In this document: one piece after another, positions 12,054-23,545 of the stretch
Layout: each line of letters begins with the position of its first letter
Numbering within the stretch: the first letter of the stretch is position 1
DNA from: Apostichopus japonicus
Lineage: Eukaryota > Echinodermata > Holothuroidea > Aspidochirotida > Stichopodidae
DNA length: 64,000 bases
Direction of reading: 5' to 3'
Assembly: GCF_037975245.1 (NCBI RefSeq)
Contig: NC_092582.1
Location: forward strand, 8,684,501 to 8,748,500
Notes under the pieces: generated by a model
The model's database searches: none
Told to the model about the DNA's origin: nothing
What the model saw: only the letters and a program-made list of their open reading frames with translations
Program-made: the position numbers and the translations under genes

Positions 12054-12335
12054 GCAGTTATTTTTACAACGCTTAAGCGACCACAAATGTGGGAGAAGAC
12101 CGCAAGGGCTTATGAATTACAACTTACACGTCGGGTGGCTTCCAATTCAACATTTTAACTCAAATTTGGAATCTTTTCAATTTAGAAAGTCATTTCAGAT
12201 GGGAAAACCGTAGATTGCTCTTGGTTGAAAAACCCACCTTACTATGACCCGGCCGGGAATCGAACCCCGAACCTCCCGATTGCTAAGCCTCATTGCTTCA
12301 AATGCCACCGCCTTTATCTTCTCGGCCACAGCAAC
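12054..12335 (-). mobile_element. tRNA-derived SINE-like element
   Basis: On the minus strand the head reads TGGCCGAGAAG (A-box-like, near 12329) and GGTTCGATTCC (B box, 12256-12266) at tRNA-like spacing, with GATAAAGGCGGTGG between, reminiscent of tRNA-Leu or tRNA-Ser. The body then runs about 190 bp to an ATA-type simple-repeat tail. This is the pattern of a tRNA-derived SINE. The anticodon arm is not convincing, so a working tRNA gene is unlikely. Confidence 0.6.
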
Positions 12336-12571
12336 CTAAACAGACGTGTCAGAGAATGCCCCTGTTGCCAATTGAAGATATGCTTGATTCGATAGATTGC
12401 GAGCTTGAGTGCTGCCCCTGTTTGTTGTGTAAATGCTGATGTTCTGTGAGTGTCCAAAAAACTAGTACCTTAATGCAATAAATGTCTGTTATCAGGAAAT
12501 AATTTATCAAGGTTGTTTATTCATTTCATATCATCTACTTTCATTGATGTGACATATTTTCATTCTTAAAG

Positions 12572-13566
12572 AAAAGTTGCTTGGATCAGAATCTTCACAA
12601 TCATCTGAACCCGACTCTGTGGCCAGTTCACCAGGCTGCAGCTGGGTGCCCAGTTCAGCAGAATCAAGTCCAGCAGCGGTAATTGCAGATTGGGCAGAGT
12701 CATATAAAGTTGATTGGGATAAAATGCCTAAGAGCCTTACAAAATCACTCCAGAAGAAACAGAGACCCACTCCCAAAGATCGGCGTGAAATGATCAGAAT
12801 ATTATGCAATGACATAATGAAAGTTGAGTCAAGTCCAGGACGAAAGCACCTTTCTATTATTGCACAGAAGATCGTTCGTGAGTTTCCAGAACCCTTTAAA
12901 GATGACATTTAAGGACTTGTTGTTGGTAATGGATATGCATCCCTTCTTACACAGTTGGAAAACCGTATGAGCAATGTCAATAGAGGCAAACTTCACCTAA
13001 ATGTTGGTTACCCCCTGTTTGTAGAGGGTGAACAGAATGAAGCACTAACAAAGAAGCGTAAACTCAGCACCTCATATGGCTGCAAAAACTGGCAACCAGA
13101 GGACCTACCTGAAGGGGAGGATCGAGACACGCAGAGAAAAAAGATAGATGACTTAAAGGTGATGCATGAACTTAACATATGGGATGACAATGAGGTTGTT
13201 TTCCTCATGAAAACTGTATTTCCAACCATCCGTGCCAAGATAAACAGTCAGCAAGTTCCTGTATGTGCTCTCCATGATGAATATCCTTTCTTGTTTGAAG
13301 AGGTTGGGATGATGGGACATTTTGAAGATTTAGTGGGCATCAAACTGAAATCAGTTCTCACTACAGCTTTTATAGATAAAAGTCCACGAATTCAGAAGTT
13401 TCTGCAAGTGTCAGCAAAGAAGAAGAAGGAGGTGCAAAATATAATAGCTGATGTGGAGAGTGCTAAGAAGGAAAGTGGTGATCATTCCCCTGATGTTCCA
13501 GGACTTATTCTCCTCCTCTGCAATCACCTTGGAGATAAATGGGACGATCTTTTCTACCTTGCAAAG
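12572..13566 (+). CDS. Exon 2 of the SAM gene, containing the premature TAA
   Basis: Acceptor CTTAAAG|AAAAG at 12570-12571; the first two bases complete the split codon from exon 1. The exon reads through a Ser-rich linker, CSWVPSSAESSP, RREMIRILCNDIMKV, the TAA at 12910-12912, then GNGYASLLTQLENRM and a long mostly helical region, ending LFYLAK before donor GTAAGAAG, phase 0. No other stop occurs in 995 nt. Confidence 0.7.
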
Positions 13567-14002
13567 GTAAGAAGTAGCTACCTTTATAAATCATTAAGCT
13601 TGTGAACAGTCTCAGAATAGCACTATTTGTCTGTGTTTTTGTGTTTTGCTCTGGTTTGTCGTTCTTAAACTTACAGTTATGTAGATGTATTGGTCAAGTT
13701 GATTGACTTTATAACGATTTTCCTCTGCGATGTTCACTGTTTGTAGGTCAGCTGTAATTGTTGTGTATTGGGACTCTGAAGTCCAAAGTTCAGTACATCA
13801 TATGCCATCAGTTAATTAAGATCTTCCCCATTGTCATCATTTGATTTCAGGGATACATATTGTCCCTCAGTTTCATTGTTTTATGTTATGCTTTGGAAGA
13901 AACTCCTGTTTCCCAGATGGCATCTTGAATGTTTTGTCCCACTATATAATAAGATAAGTATTCCAAACAATTTAATTGTTCCTACATTTACATTATGTTC
14001 AG

Positions 14003-14069
14003 GAAACCAGTACTGTGAAGAATATCACTAAGGATCTGAAGTCAACATCCCCATGCATCATTATTCAAG
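14003..14069 (+). CDS. Exon 3 of the SAM gene
   Basis: A 67-nt exon between ATGTTCAG and CAAG|GTGAGA. It encodes ETSTVKNITKDLKS and then SPCIIIQ. Entry phase 0 and exit phase 1 fit both neighbours. Confidence 0.6.
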
Positions 14070-14159
14070 GTGAGAAGCATTTGGAGGATTTTGCTCTAAG
14101 ATGCATTTCCTCCAGTACATATACACTGCTCTTTTTCCCTTTTTGGTTTGGATGATAGT

Positions 14160-14480
14160 TGTAACGTTTGAAATTTGTGATGGTGAGTATGTGTGCGTGT
14201 GTATGTAATTTAGTGATGCCTACCTTGTAAACACAATTTCTCATGAAAGGAAGCTTAGACAGATCTCATAGTTGGCATGTGGGTGTACCCGATAGAGTAC
14301 AAGAAGCCTATTGTTTTTGGCAAAGGTCAAAGATCATTTGGGGTCAACAGAGGTGAAACTGAATACTTTGTAAACATGATATCTCAAGAAGGGAATCTTG
14401 GACAGATCTCATGTGGTATGTAGGTGTGGTCACTTGAATCAACAGGGGTCAAAATTTGGGAATCTTTGATGAGAGAAACT
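14160..14480. repeat. GATATCTCAAG satellite copy in the SAM gene's third intron
   Basis: About 2.5 degenerate units of roughly 130 bp. Each unit carries CTTGTAAACA, ATCTCA(A)GAA, CTTGGACAGATCTCAT, a GTACAAGAAGCC-type phrase and GGTCAAAGATCATTTGGGG. The same family recurs near 34690-35890, 46010-46890, 54395-54560 and 62045-62480. Confidence 0.75.
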
Positions 14481-15021
14481 TAGGAAGTTATATGATGGCA
14501 AGTGTGTCAATGACACCCCATAGTGCACTATCACCTGTGGAAGACAAAGTCATGAGTCCATATGAGATTTAACTGGGAAAACTCTGTTACTGCATCAATT
14601 CAGCATGTATGTGTGCATTTGATGCTCAGCATGTAACATGAAACTCAAGAACTATAGCCCATTTTTGACTTCATATGTGGGAAAAACATGTTGGTTGACC
14701 ATTGCAACATTTTCAATGTCATTTTTGTGTTGCTGAGGGTGCCTCAGTAAATCGATATATTAGATAAACTGTTTTTTCTTTCATATCCACACTGACAATA
14801 TTGAAATCTGCCATCAACGATTATATCGAAATACCAAGTGCATCCGAAACAAACCTTGAATACCGGTAATAAAAATATTGAATAAAAAATAATGACCCAT
14901 TAGTGCACGCGAGTTGGAGTATATTCACGCTGCAACTGTAAAGTAGTGGTAGTCATAGCAGTGGCATTAACTTTAACTGGACATTCTCTTAATAGTTCTA
15001 ATTGATATTTATTTTTTGCAG

Positions 15022-15190
15022 GTCCAAACATGTACACTGGAAGAAAGTTTATGTTGGCAGTAGATATGGTTATTGTTAATGACCACATTCAAACTTTTGA
15101 AAGTGCAATGACCATGCTGTTTGCAATATTTTTCATCTTAAACATTGAGTATCCATCTGAAGGTGCAACTTTAATGGAGTTTATCCAGCG
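15022..15190 (+). CDS. Exon 4 of the SAM gene
   Basis: A 169-nt exon between TTTTTTGCAG and CAGCG|GTGAGT. It encodes GPNMYTGRKFMLAVDMVIV and then FESAMTMLFAIFFIL. Phases 1 in and 2 out fit exons 3 and 5. The hydrophobic stretch is probably a buried core rather than a membrane segment. Confidence 0.65.
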
Positions 15191-15925
15191 GTGAGTAGGC
15201 TGAAAGTACCCTAGTAATAGTTAACCAATGTTATTTTGTGTGGACATTCCCTTGACATGGAATGTAAGAGTGTATGCATATTATTAGCCACCTTCAAAAG
15301 ATCAGCCGATCATAAAGGTACCAATAAAGAAAAAAATCAACAAATTGCAGTTAACTCTACTCCTAGGCAGATCATTGAAATAAATCATACTCTGTTCTCA
15401 GTTACAGCTGATTTACTTATTTTGTACTATTTGTTGTGGTCCAAGAATAACAGCAGCTTTGGTAACCTTTTGTAAACATTGATGACCTTTACATTATTTT
15501 CACCAATGGAAAGTTAGTGTAAATAGTTGAATGGCATGTTTTATTATTTTGGAAAAAGGGTGGGAATGTATGAGTTTGGTTACTTACTGAGAACACCTGC
15601 ACAATTTGTTACAACTATAGGGTATCAGCTTAAACTGAACAAAATTGAAATTAAAAGAGGATTCACAAATTAGCTCTTCTTTTTAGATCATGATTTCCTA
15701 GAAAACTGTTGAATTCCAAAGGCTTGCAAATTAAGACAGGTATCCTATCAACGCCAGTGAGCACACATACAATTGGAAACTGAGTTGTGTCACATCTTAC
15801 TATCATGTATGACATACTGTAGTGTAAATTTGGGACCAAGGGAAATTAATTGTTAATTGGTTTAATAATTGCAAACTTATTTGAACTTTATGACTTCACA
15901 GTTCTAATTTTGCTCCTCTTTGCAG

Positions 15926-16055
15926 CTGCTTTGTTGGATTGAATCCAGAAAAGGGAAGAAAGACCCCCAAATCCAAGAAGAGCTATCCTGTCAACCCAAA
16001 AATTTTGGCTTTGGTTGGAAACCTGAAGGAGTTTGAGTCAGATTGGACAGTCTAA
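15926..16055 (+). CDS. Exon 5 of the SAM gene, C-terminus
   Basis: Acceptor CTCTTTGCAG|CTGC. It completes an Arg codon, encodes CFVGLNPEKGRKTPKSKK and ends FESDWTV with TAA at 16053-16055. The basic Lys-rich run could be a nuclear localisation or DNA-contact patch. Confidence 0.6.
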
Positions 16056-17400
16056 ATGCTTTTCAGGCACTTCCCGTGATTGGTCACATTAGTCTGACAA
16101 TTTGGTAACTTTGGATTATAAATCTAGGTCACTTGGTTGATTTAAAGTGTTCCTAGTTGAGAAAATGTTAGCGAGCCTCTTGAGCCTCCTTAACTGGAAC
16201 CATAGACTCTCCAGCTACAGAGAAGTCTCTTTTACAAATGAACAGTTAAACATTTATACAGAGTTCAAACTATTGTGTTTAACTTTGTTGGTGGATATTT
16301 ACAAGGTTTTACTTGTTGACAAAATTGTTAAAGACTATTATTTGGTGCTATCATGACACCTTTCCAATAACTCCATAAACTCTGAAACTCTTCCAAGCAG
16401 GTTCACAAATGTTAGAAAAGTTTTGAATCCATAATAGTTTCAGATGTCAAGTTATTCTGTTAATTTTGTTAATGCTATAAGCTTGATATCTAAACTATAT
16501 TTTGTTGTCAAAATATAAAATCTCTCTGCTAAATGTTGACATGAAATCTTTTCATAAAACTGCTCCTTCCACTCAACAGCAGAAGCACAGGAATATAAGG
16601 ACAACTTTTTTAATCATTTCCAGGTACAAAGGTCAAATCATTGTTTATATATCTTTTGATCAGATGATTTACAATATCTTTGGTTAACAGAATAGTTAAT
16701 CTTTATTCTTACGTATTGTAACATATCCTTGTCTTTAACTTCCACTTTGAACTTAAACGGCTAAAGAAGGTCATGAAAATTAGAAAAAGTATACAATCCT
16801 TATCAGCGATAGAGGAGTTACCACAGTTAAAGGTATTAATTTTCTGTGAACATTGATATGCCCATTAAAGTGAATATGTTATATGAGCGATATATTTAAT
16901 AATGCTAGAACATTTAAAAATACATGAAATGAGCATAGTTGTAATAAAGTTAAATGAAGAATAGTGAAGACACCTAAGTTTCTGTGGTCACATAATACAG
17001 TGACCTTTGCATACTTCAAGTGCATCTGTAAATAAGAGGGAAAGGAACTTTGTTGAAGAGCAATAGAAAGGGCGAGGAACTAGCAGGTGTCAAAGCTTAG
17101 TGTTTTATGATCAGTTAATTGTGAAAACTTTCAGTGGCTGATCCAGGATTTCCTGAAGTGGCCGAAGAGACAAATATGGCCACATACAGACTTATCAGTA
17201 TATTTCCAAACAATGAAAGTATCGTCTGTATAACAAAACCTTTTCCAAAAGAAAGGCTGGGTCACCCAGCAAATTCCCAGTCATCAATAAGAGATTGCCT
17301 TCTGATGTTCAGTCTTATATATTACTTTTAAGGTTTTGACATTCAAAAATATGTTTTAACAAGTTTTGAAGTTGTAAATAAAAGTTTCAGAGAACAATAA
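16056..17400. other. 3' flank of the SAM gene up to the right subterminal repeats
   Basis: AT-rich with only short frames. It includes the probable 3' UTR of the SAM gene. No domain, RNA or repeat is recognised. Confidence 0.4.
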
Positions 17401-17499
17401 GTTGTTTTTTTATTTTATAATCTCACTGATAATAGTAATTCCATCTGACAGCCAATTTTACAGACAAAGACCCATTTATTGCAAGGAAAAAAACTATAG

Positions 17500-18158
17500 A
17501 TAACATTGAAGACTAGACTTAACCTAAAAGATACAGTAAATTAAAAGTCACAATACAGTTATTTTACAGAGAAAATTACATATTGCAAGAAAAAACTGTG
17601 TAAATAACGGTGTCAGACTGTTTATTTTACATAGAATGTAGTGTAAAATAACGGCCGTCATATAGTAATTTTACGGATAAAAACTTTTATAATGCAAAGA
17701 AAAACTGTATAATAACATTTTTAGACTGTTTATTTTACATAGAATATGGTGTAAAATAACGGTTGACATACAGTAATTTTACGGACAGAAACTGTTATAA
17801 TTGGGGGGAAAACTGTATAAATAACAGTTTCAGACTGTTTATTTTACATAGAATATGGTGTAATATAACGGTCGTCGTACAGTAATTTTACGAATAGAGT
17901 CTGTTATAATGGGGGAAAAAACTGTATAAATAACAGTTTCAGACTGTTTATTTTACATGGAATATGGTGTAAAATAACGGTCGTCGTACAGTAAGTTTAC
18001 GGACAAAAACTGTTATAATGAAAGATATAAACTGTATAAAAAACAGTTTTAGACTGTTTATTTTACATAGATTATCTGCAGTTGGAAATAACAGACATTT
18101 TCTGGAAACTCTGCTGCCAGAGAAATTCTGTTTTTTAACAGAATTTTTTTTAACAGTG
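17500..18158 (+). repeat. Right subterminal tandem array and terminal repeat
   Basis: Five phased copies of a 108-110 bp unit are marked by AGACTGTTTATTTTACAT at 17615, 17723, 17832, 17941 and 18051. Each unit also has AACGGTCGTC-like and CAGTAATTTTACGGA motifs. The array ends in AATTTTTTTTAACAGTG at 18158. The short TTTACAG/CTGT words echo the left array, although the long units differ. Confidence 0.8.
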
Positions 18159-18160
18159 TA

Positions 18161-21136
18161 TGGTACATGCGGTCAGGGAAAAAAGTAGCTTCGGGTTTTT
18201 TGCAAAAATATGCGTAAGAATGTTTGCCTAATCACAAAATACTAAAAGAGAAGAACTACTGAGGACTGTCGCCAAACATGTTTAGGGATTTTTAGGAGTA
18301 TTTGGCGCCTTGATTTCATCATTTTATGCCATTTGTAAAATCTTGGGCGCATTTTCAAACTGAACAAATATGAAGCTCAACCGTTCTCTAGCCAGACTAG
18401 CCTAATGTACGTAGAACTCACAATGAACAAAGCCTAATGTTATTGTTTTCACTTTCCAGTTTTCACCTACAGTGAAACGGCCAAAGTGGTTCAAAAGTAT
18501 TTTGATTTGGTTTTTATATTTAGTCGAGACAATAATTCTTTCTTATCAATCGTTAAACATGATAACAGGAGGTTTTGTAAGATGCAAGAAGCGAAGTGAA
18601 AAAAAATTATAATTACGTCGTCACCCTAAGCTTATCGCGGGTATACTGTATGAGTCAACTGCCAAAACTGGATAGTATATCGAACAGCATTAGTACAAAC
18701 TCGCGTGAGGGACTTGCGATACCGTTACACGGTAGATGAGCGCACCTTCCCCGATTATGAATATCGTTGAATCGAATGATCTACATTTTTCTCCCGTTGT
18801 TGTTGTGGTGAATCAAAAGCGCGGAAAAATACAATCCTTTATGTGGAACGAAATAATCGGTTCTAAATAATCGGTAGCGCAATTGATTTTGTCGATGCCG
18901 CTTATCTAACCGGTTATCGGTCGGACACTAGACTAATGTGCACTACACACAGAATAGTTGTAGATTTATAATGATTGAACTGTTACCAAACCATTCTTAG
19001 TCCCTTAAAATTCCTAAATACATTGTAATTCATTAGTAAGTTTTTGTAGTATTTATTTTTGGGGCAAGTTTTGGGCGAACGGGACTCTTACGCTCATAAG
19101 TTGACTCCTACCCCCCCCCCCCTCCGTTTCATTTAGTGGAACGGTCCCACAACAAAATTAACAGAATCGTCCCATACTTAAAAGAATCAAGCAACATCTG
19201 ATTGGCTTGTAACTATACAATGGACACAACCATTTAATAATAAAGTGTGATTGATGTTACAGTTTCTACGGAGTTTCCAACTTATCTATCAATAGCCGCG
19301 ACCTGGAGCGCTAGTCATAGTGCCGCAGAGGAAAGAAAGAACAGGCCTTGCTCAAGTATATTACCGCGTTGTCGTTACTTTCTTGTAAGGAAGTTTTGGT
19401 TGCAAAAAAACTTTTACTGTTGTTTGTCAAACCTCATTTTCACAAGTAAATAGGATTCACAGTAAGTTACACACTTGCAAGTAAGGAACCTTTTTCATAG
19501 ATCATTAAAACATGTGTTGATTTTAAGAAGTAATATTAGTATAGTTAATATAAATATATAGCCTTGCCGTATAAATCAGTTCGCATGTTAATTTGCTTAA
19601 ACGAACAGTTGTTTAAAGTCTTACCATTACGTGACTGAAGGCCCGCATCGCCTATATACGTATGGTATAACGTTAGGACTATGTGATAGTATCGGCCGAC
19701 CTGGGTTTTAGGTTGAATACGTAATGAACAGGTGCCCGGGAGACCAACCGAACTGCGGAGATGAGTACCCGAGTCCGATATTTGGGAATGTCCCATCACT
19801 AAATTCCCATCCCCCTATCCTCCCCCACCACCAGTCCTCCTAAACAACAGAAATTACATAACCCTATAATTATTATCACTCTCACTCCGGGGTAAAAAAT
19901 AATTCGCGCATAAATAATCAACCCCAGATCTGAACAAATAAATTTTAAACTATGAAATATGTAACCAATATTAGTTCCATACTGTCCACTTCTGTAAATA
20001 AAAATAGGGAAGGATGATTTGGCCTATTTAACTCCTCTTACCAACTACTAATTCACACGATACATACTGTAAATTGTGCAATACGGTTTCCAAAATAGTG
20101 ATCTGGGACAAACATGCACAGATGACCATCTAACCGATTCACATTGCCATGGAGACTATAACGTTGATTGTGTTCAAAATACGTCACTATTTTAAAATTC
20201 CTCTAACACTGTGCGAGCACGGAACTGCATATCTGCTGCCACCTGCTATCGAAACTTTCAAGTCGGATGAATCTGAAGTACGTTAAAACAATGGATCATT
20301 ATTACCCTGTATGACTGATATAACTTCCTGTACATATCGACATCCACACAATGACGTCACTTAGGGCCAATTTCAAACTGACAGATACTCATACAACATC
20401 ACTACTGGGCTTCGATGCACTTGCCTTCAAGTTCAATTATGTCTAGCTTAAAAGGAGATCCTCCTCTGTGAATACTCGTTTATGGTCAAGATGTTGTCAA
20501 ATGCTCAGTGCCGGCATAGTCGTCAATATGTATAATTTTTTTTTTAAATTTGACTCATTCAGTAACTCTTACAGTTTGTGAAGCGATTTTGCATTTTCTG
20601 AAGTTGTATACATTGAAACATTGATATATGTTTCTGTGTAAAATAAAAAACAAACTTGAAGCTAATGATCGTTACCAAACATGTTAACAATCAAGGCGTA
20701 TGTTAAGTTAGAACAGACATACAAACAAGGATAAAATAAAACATGCTTTGTATCGTACAAGTTTGTAATACCTTGTAAACGTGTTATTTCAAGTCTTATG
20801 CATCTAATGAGCTGGTATAACGAATGGTCTGTATACTAGATTAGGCAGTTCCTCCCACTTTGAAAAATATGTTTATTTCTCAAAAGCTAAAAGTGGTACA
20901 ACAATGTAACTTATATACACAAACAGTAAAGACTTCCTTTAAAGTGTCGCTAAAACCTAAAAATTGATTTTTATAAGAATTACAAAAGTTCTGACCAAAT
21001 TTGTTTTTGTAATATATCTGTTTGATATATGTGGACTACTTATTATTTGCTGTTTATCATCATTAGTTTATTTCATTTATTTATTTAATTGTAATTAGTA
21101 TACCTAACACTATGATTACTTTGCTTCTTTCCACAG
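18161..21136. other. Intronic stretch right of the transposon
   Basis: No convincing coding frame. ATTATCGGT-like motifs occur near 18860-18925 and a C homopolymer near 19112. The sequence ends in the acceptor TTCTTTCCACAG before the next exon of the flanking gene. Confidence 0.45.
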
Positions 21137-21213
21137 GTTTTTTGGTAGAGAAATGCTAGACTCTGTTCGAATTGAACTGATTCCATCGTCGTTGAAATCA
21201 AGGAATGTGAAAG
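21137..21213 (+). CDS. Small internal exon of the unrecognised split gene
   Basis: A 77-nt open exon between CTTTCCACAG and GAAAG|GTATTG, encoding FFGREMLDSVRIELIPSSLK and then SRNVK. It takes two bases from the exon at 1-79 and passes one to the next exon, all in frame. The alternating charge and hydrophobic pattern suggests beta strands. Family unknown. Confidence 0.5.
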
Positions 21214-23492
21214 GTATTGGTTATAAATGAAGTTGAGTAAGAAATTAGAGACAATTCGTCGGTGGTCTGGTGTTAGTAAATAACAATAAATAAACAGCTC
21301 TGAATAGCAAAGTCAGGCCCACTTTCGTGTATAAAGCCACAGGTAACGAACAAAGATATCAACTCCGCTTCACTTTCCCTATTGATAATAATTCCCTACT
21401 ACACGTTAGCCTCGATCTATATTTTATATCTTAGTACATTTTCTGTAAACGTAGCATTTATTTGCTCGTAGCAGTAAAAATACTATTAGAAGGGAAACTG
21501 ATAATGCAGTGTGACAGGTTATATATTAAAATTATGATAACATTTAAGGTCGAATGATACGTGGGAGTGCAGCGGACTAACCTTCTTCATTGGACCTACG
21601 TATGGAGATCATATGGACTTATTCGTAGGCTCAAAAATGAGTACCAAAGCTTACAAAGAGCATTACTTTGACCAGTTACACATATTATAAAACGGTAACT
21701 ACTGCTGAAAATTACCGTTTGTACATTAGGTATACTAACGGTTTGACGAGAAACTATCCGTGAAAATGGGTAAAAGGGAAGAAATAATGGTTTCATATTC
21801 TCTGTATTTTTCGTCAAAACGTCAACAGTCCCCTTCTTTGTTTCAGAAAGTCCCCTTCCCATTATTAACTTTATCCGGGGAAAGAGGTAAAATATGTATC
21901 GTTCTCCACATTGGCAAAACTCCCAAAATGAAAAAGAAGCGTTATGCACACTGAATACAATCCTTCCAAATTTACGGAATCGAAAAACTTACCATTTTGA
22001 CAAGATTTATACTAAGCGCAACAAAGGGTGTTGCCATTTTGCAAATATTATTAATATTCAACAGTTTTATGTTTTGTTTTCAAAATATTACAAACTGGCA
22101 ATTTTCATATTTTTGACGTCTTCAAGGGTTGGAGGCTCGGAGCATGTTTTCTCGGAGCTATAACTAGCACCTATTAAGTTTATTCACAATGTTTGTGTTT
22201 CTCCGGACAGCGATCATTTTCCGATTTGCTAAGGAAGTACCTATGCGCAAACGGTCATTTTACTGAGATATAATTGTCACATTTTATTAGATCTGTTAAA
22301 TCTAATATGTTAAGATTTTTATCGTCATCTGTGAATCAAGTTTTGGAATCTTCCCCAGCTCTCCCTCTTAATATAAATGCGGTATTATTCTTTAGAGTTA
22401 TTGCGATCAGTCAATGTAAACATACCTTTGACCTACCCTAATATGAACGTGTTTATCAGTATAGTGAGTGTGTAGTTAAATGATTAATCACATTAAGTCA
22501 AGCTAATACGCCTAAACGCTTAGTTGTCGCTGAAGAATTTAAATAATAAGCTGACTAAAGAACAAATCAGTAGAGTCACAACAAAACAGATTTCTGAAGT
22601 TGGTCAGAACTTGTACCCCCCCCCCAAAAAAAAACCAACATTGAGTATTATTAACAATAAAAATGAAAAAAAGATTGTAATCGAACAAACTGAGACACCG
22701 ACAAAGATATTTGACCAACTGAAGGTTACTCAGAGAGCGATTAATGGATTTGATTCGATCCTCAACATTTAGTATACCAGACACTTTCAATGAACGCCTA
22801 AGGACATGTAAAATGCAACTTTTAAAATTCAACTTCAGTTGCTCATAATAATTTTTTTGGTTTTGCAAAGCTAATTGAAATCATCATATTGAATGGCACT
22901 GAAAACTCGACTTAAAAAAGATAATTTCAGTAAAGTAGGTCTAATTCTCTAAGACGACTGTCGATTGAAACAAAATATTCAAAATTGTTTAATCAAATTA
23001 ACCGAAGTACCTTTTTCTATCTAATTTAAAAATGATGATTTCTCTCTTCAAAGATATTATAATAAACACTTTTGTGTTCCTTATCTTAATTGCGGCAATC
23101 GTTCCGGTTACCATGAGCTCTGTGTTTTATTTTGTAATTAATTGATCAGTGATAAAGTGATCGGTATACTATTTATGACGTCATCATTATTATAAACTGA
23201 CCATGCAGTAATATTTTACTTCTATGATAACAATTGTCCGGATGAAGTATGACTATTGAGGATGAGTAACTGCATCAACTGGTCATGGGCCTGGATGACC
23301 ATCATTTGACAAGAATGAACATTTAAATGTCATTCAACGGCAAAGTTCAGTGTTATGGAATGTACTAACACCTTTACTATTGGTATGTGCTGATGTGAAT
23401 ATGTCTCTGGAAAGCAGCCCAGTTTGTATAATATTTGATGTCAGTCCGGATCTGTCAGACTGACAAACTCTTGTTTTCATTTCGTTCTTCAG
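21214..23492. other. Intron of the unrecognised gene
   Basis: AT-rich with no recognised element. A run of C followed by A lies near 22616-22634. No coding frame has a recognisable domain. Confidence 0.4.
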
Positions 23493-23545
23493 TGTATCAC
23501 TTTAACAGTGGTCAACGATTGAATTTCCAAACCGGTCGATGGGAG
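23493..23545 (+). CDS. Small internal exon of the unrecognised split gene
   Basis: A 53-nt exon between TCGTTCTTCAG and GGGAG|GTAAGA. Its first two bases complete a Val codon; it then encodes YHFNSGQRLNFQTGRWE and exits in phase 0. The splice sites are strong and the frame is open. The phase matches both neighbours. Confidence 0.55.

Larger units (their letters stand above)
10006..16055 (+). pseudogene. Five-exon SAM-domain accessory gene of the transposon, one premature stop
   Basis: Five exons join in phase with consensus splice sites: 10006-10240, 12572-13566, 14003-14069, 15022-15190 and 15926-16055 (1596 nt, 531 residues plus stop). Exon 1 encodes a SAM-like helical domain. Exon 2 has a Ser/Pro-rich linker, then RREMIRILCNDIM and a basic region. 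Exons 3-5 encode an alpha/beta-looking segment ending FESDWTV. The only defect is TAA at 12910-12912, between DDI and GLVVGNGYASLL; the frame is otherwise open on both sides, so the mutation looks recent. The gene lies downstream of the transposase-like gene in the same element. SAM domains mediate protein-protein interaction, so a role in transpososome assembly or subterminal repeat binding (like TnpA) is plausible but unproven. If the stop is real, the product would end after about 190 residues. Confidence 0.75.
4797..18158 (+). mobile_element. Apparently complete 13.4-kb CACTA/EnSpm-like DNA transposon
   Basis: The left end begins CACTGTTAAAAAAAATT. The reverse complement of the right end begins with the same 17 bases and then diverges. 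Both ends are flanked by TA (4795-4796 and 18159-18160), a 2-bp target duplication. Subterminal tandem arrays lie inside each end: period about 140 bp on the left and about 109 bp on the right. This is the architecture of CACTA/EnSpm elements, whose subterminal repeats bind an element protein. Two + strand genes lie inside: a zinc-finger transposase-like protein and a SAM-domain protein. The second has one premature stop, so this copy is probably no longer fully autonomous. It appears to sit in an intron of the gene whose exons flank it. The superfamily call rests on termini, TSD size and a Tnp2-like protein; a related class with CACTG ends is possible. Confidence 0.75.

Noticed and set aside
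12245-12331. Functional tRNA-Leu or tRNA-Ser gene
   Set aside because: A and B boxes are present, but the anticodon and acceptor stems are not convincing; better explained as a SINE head.
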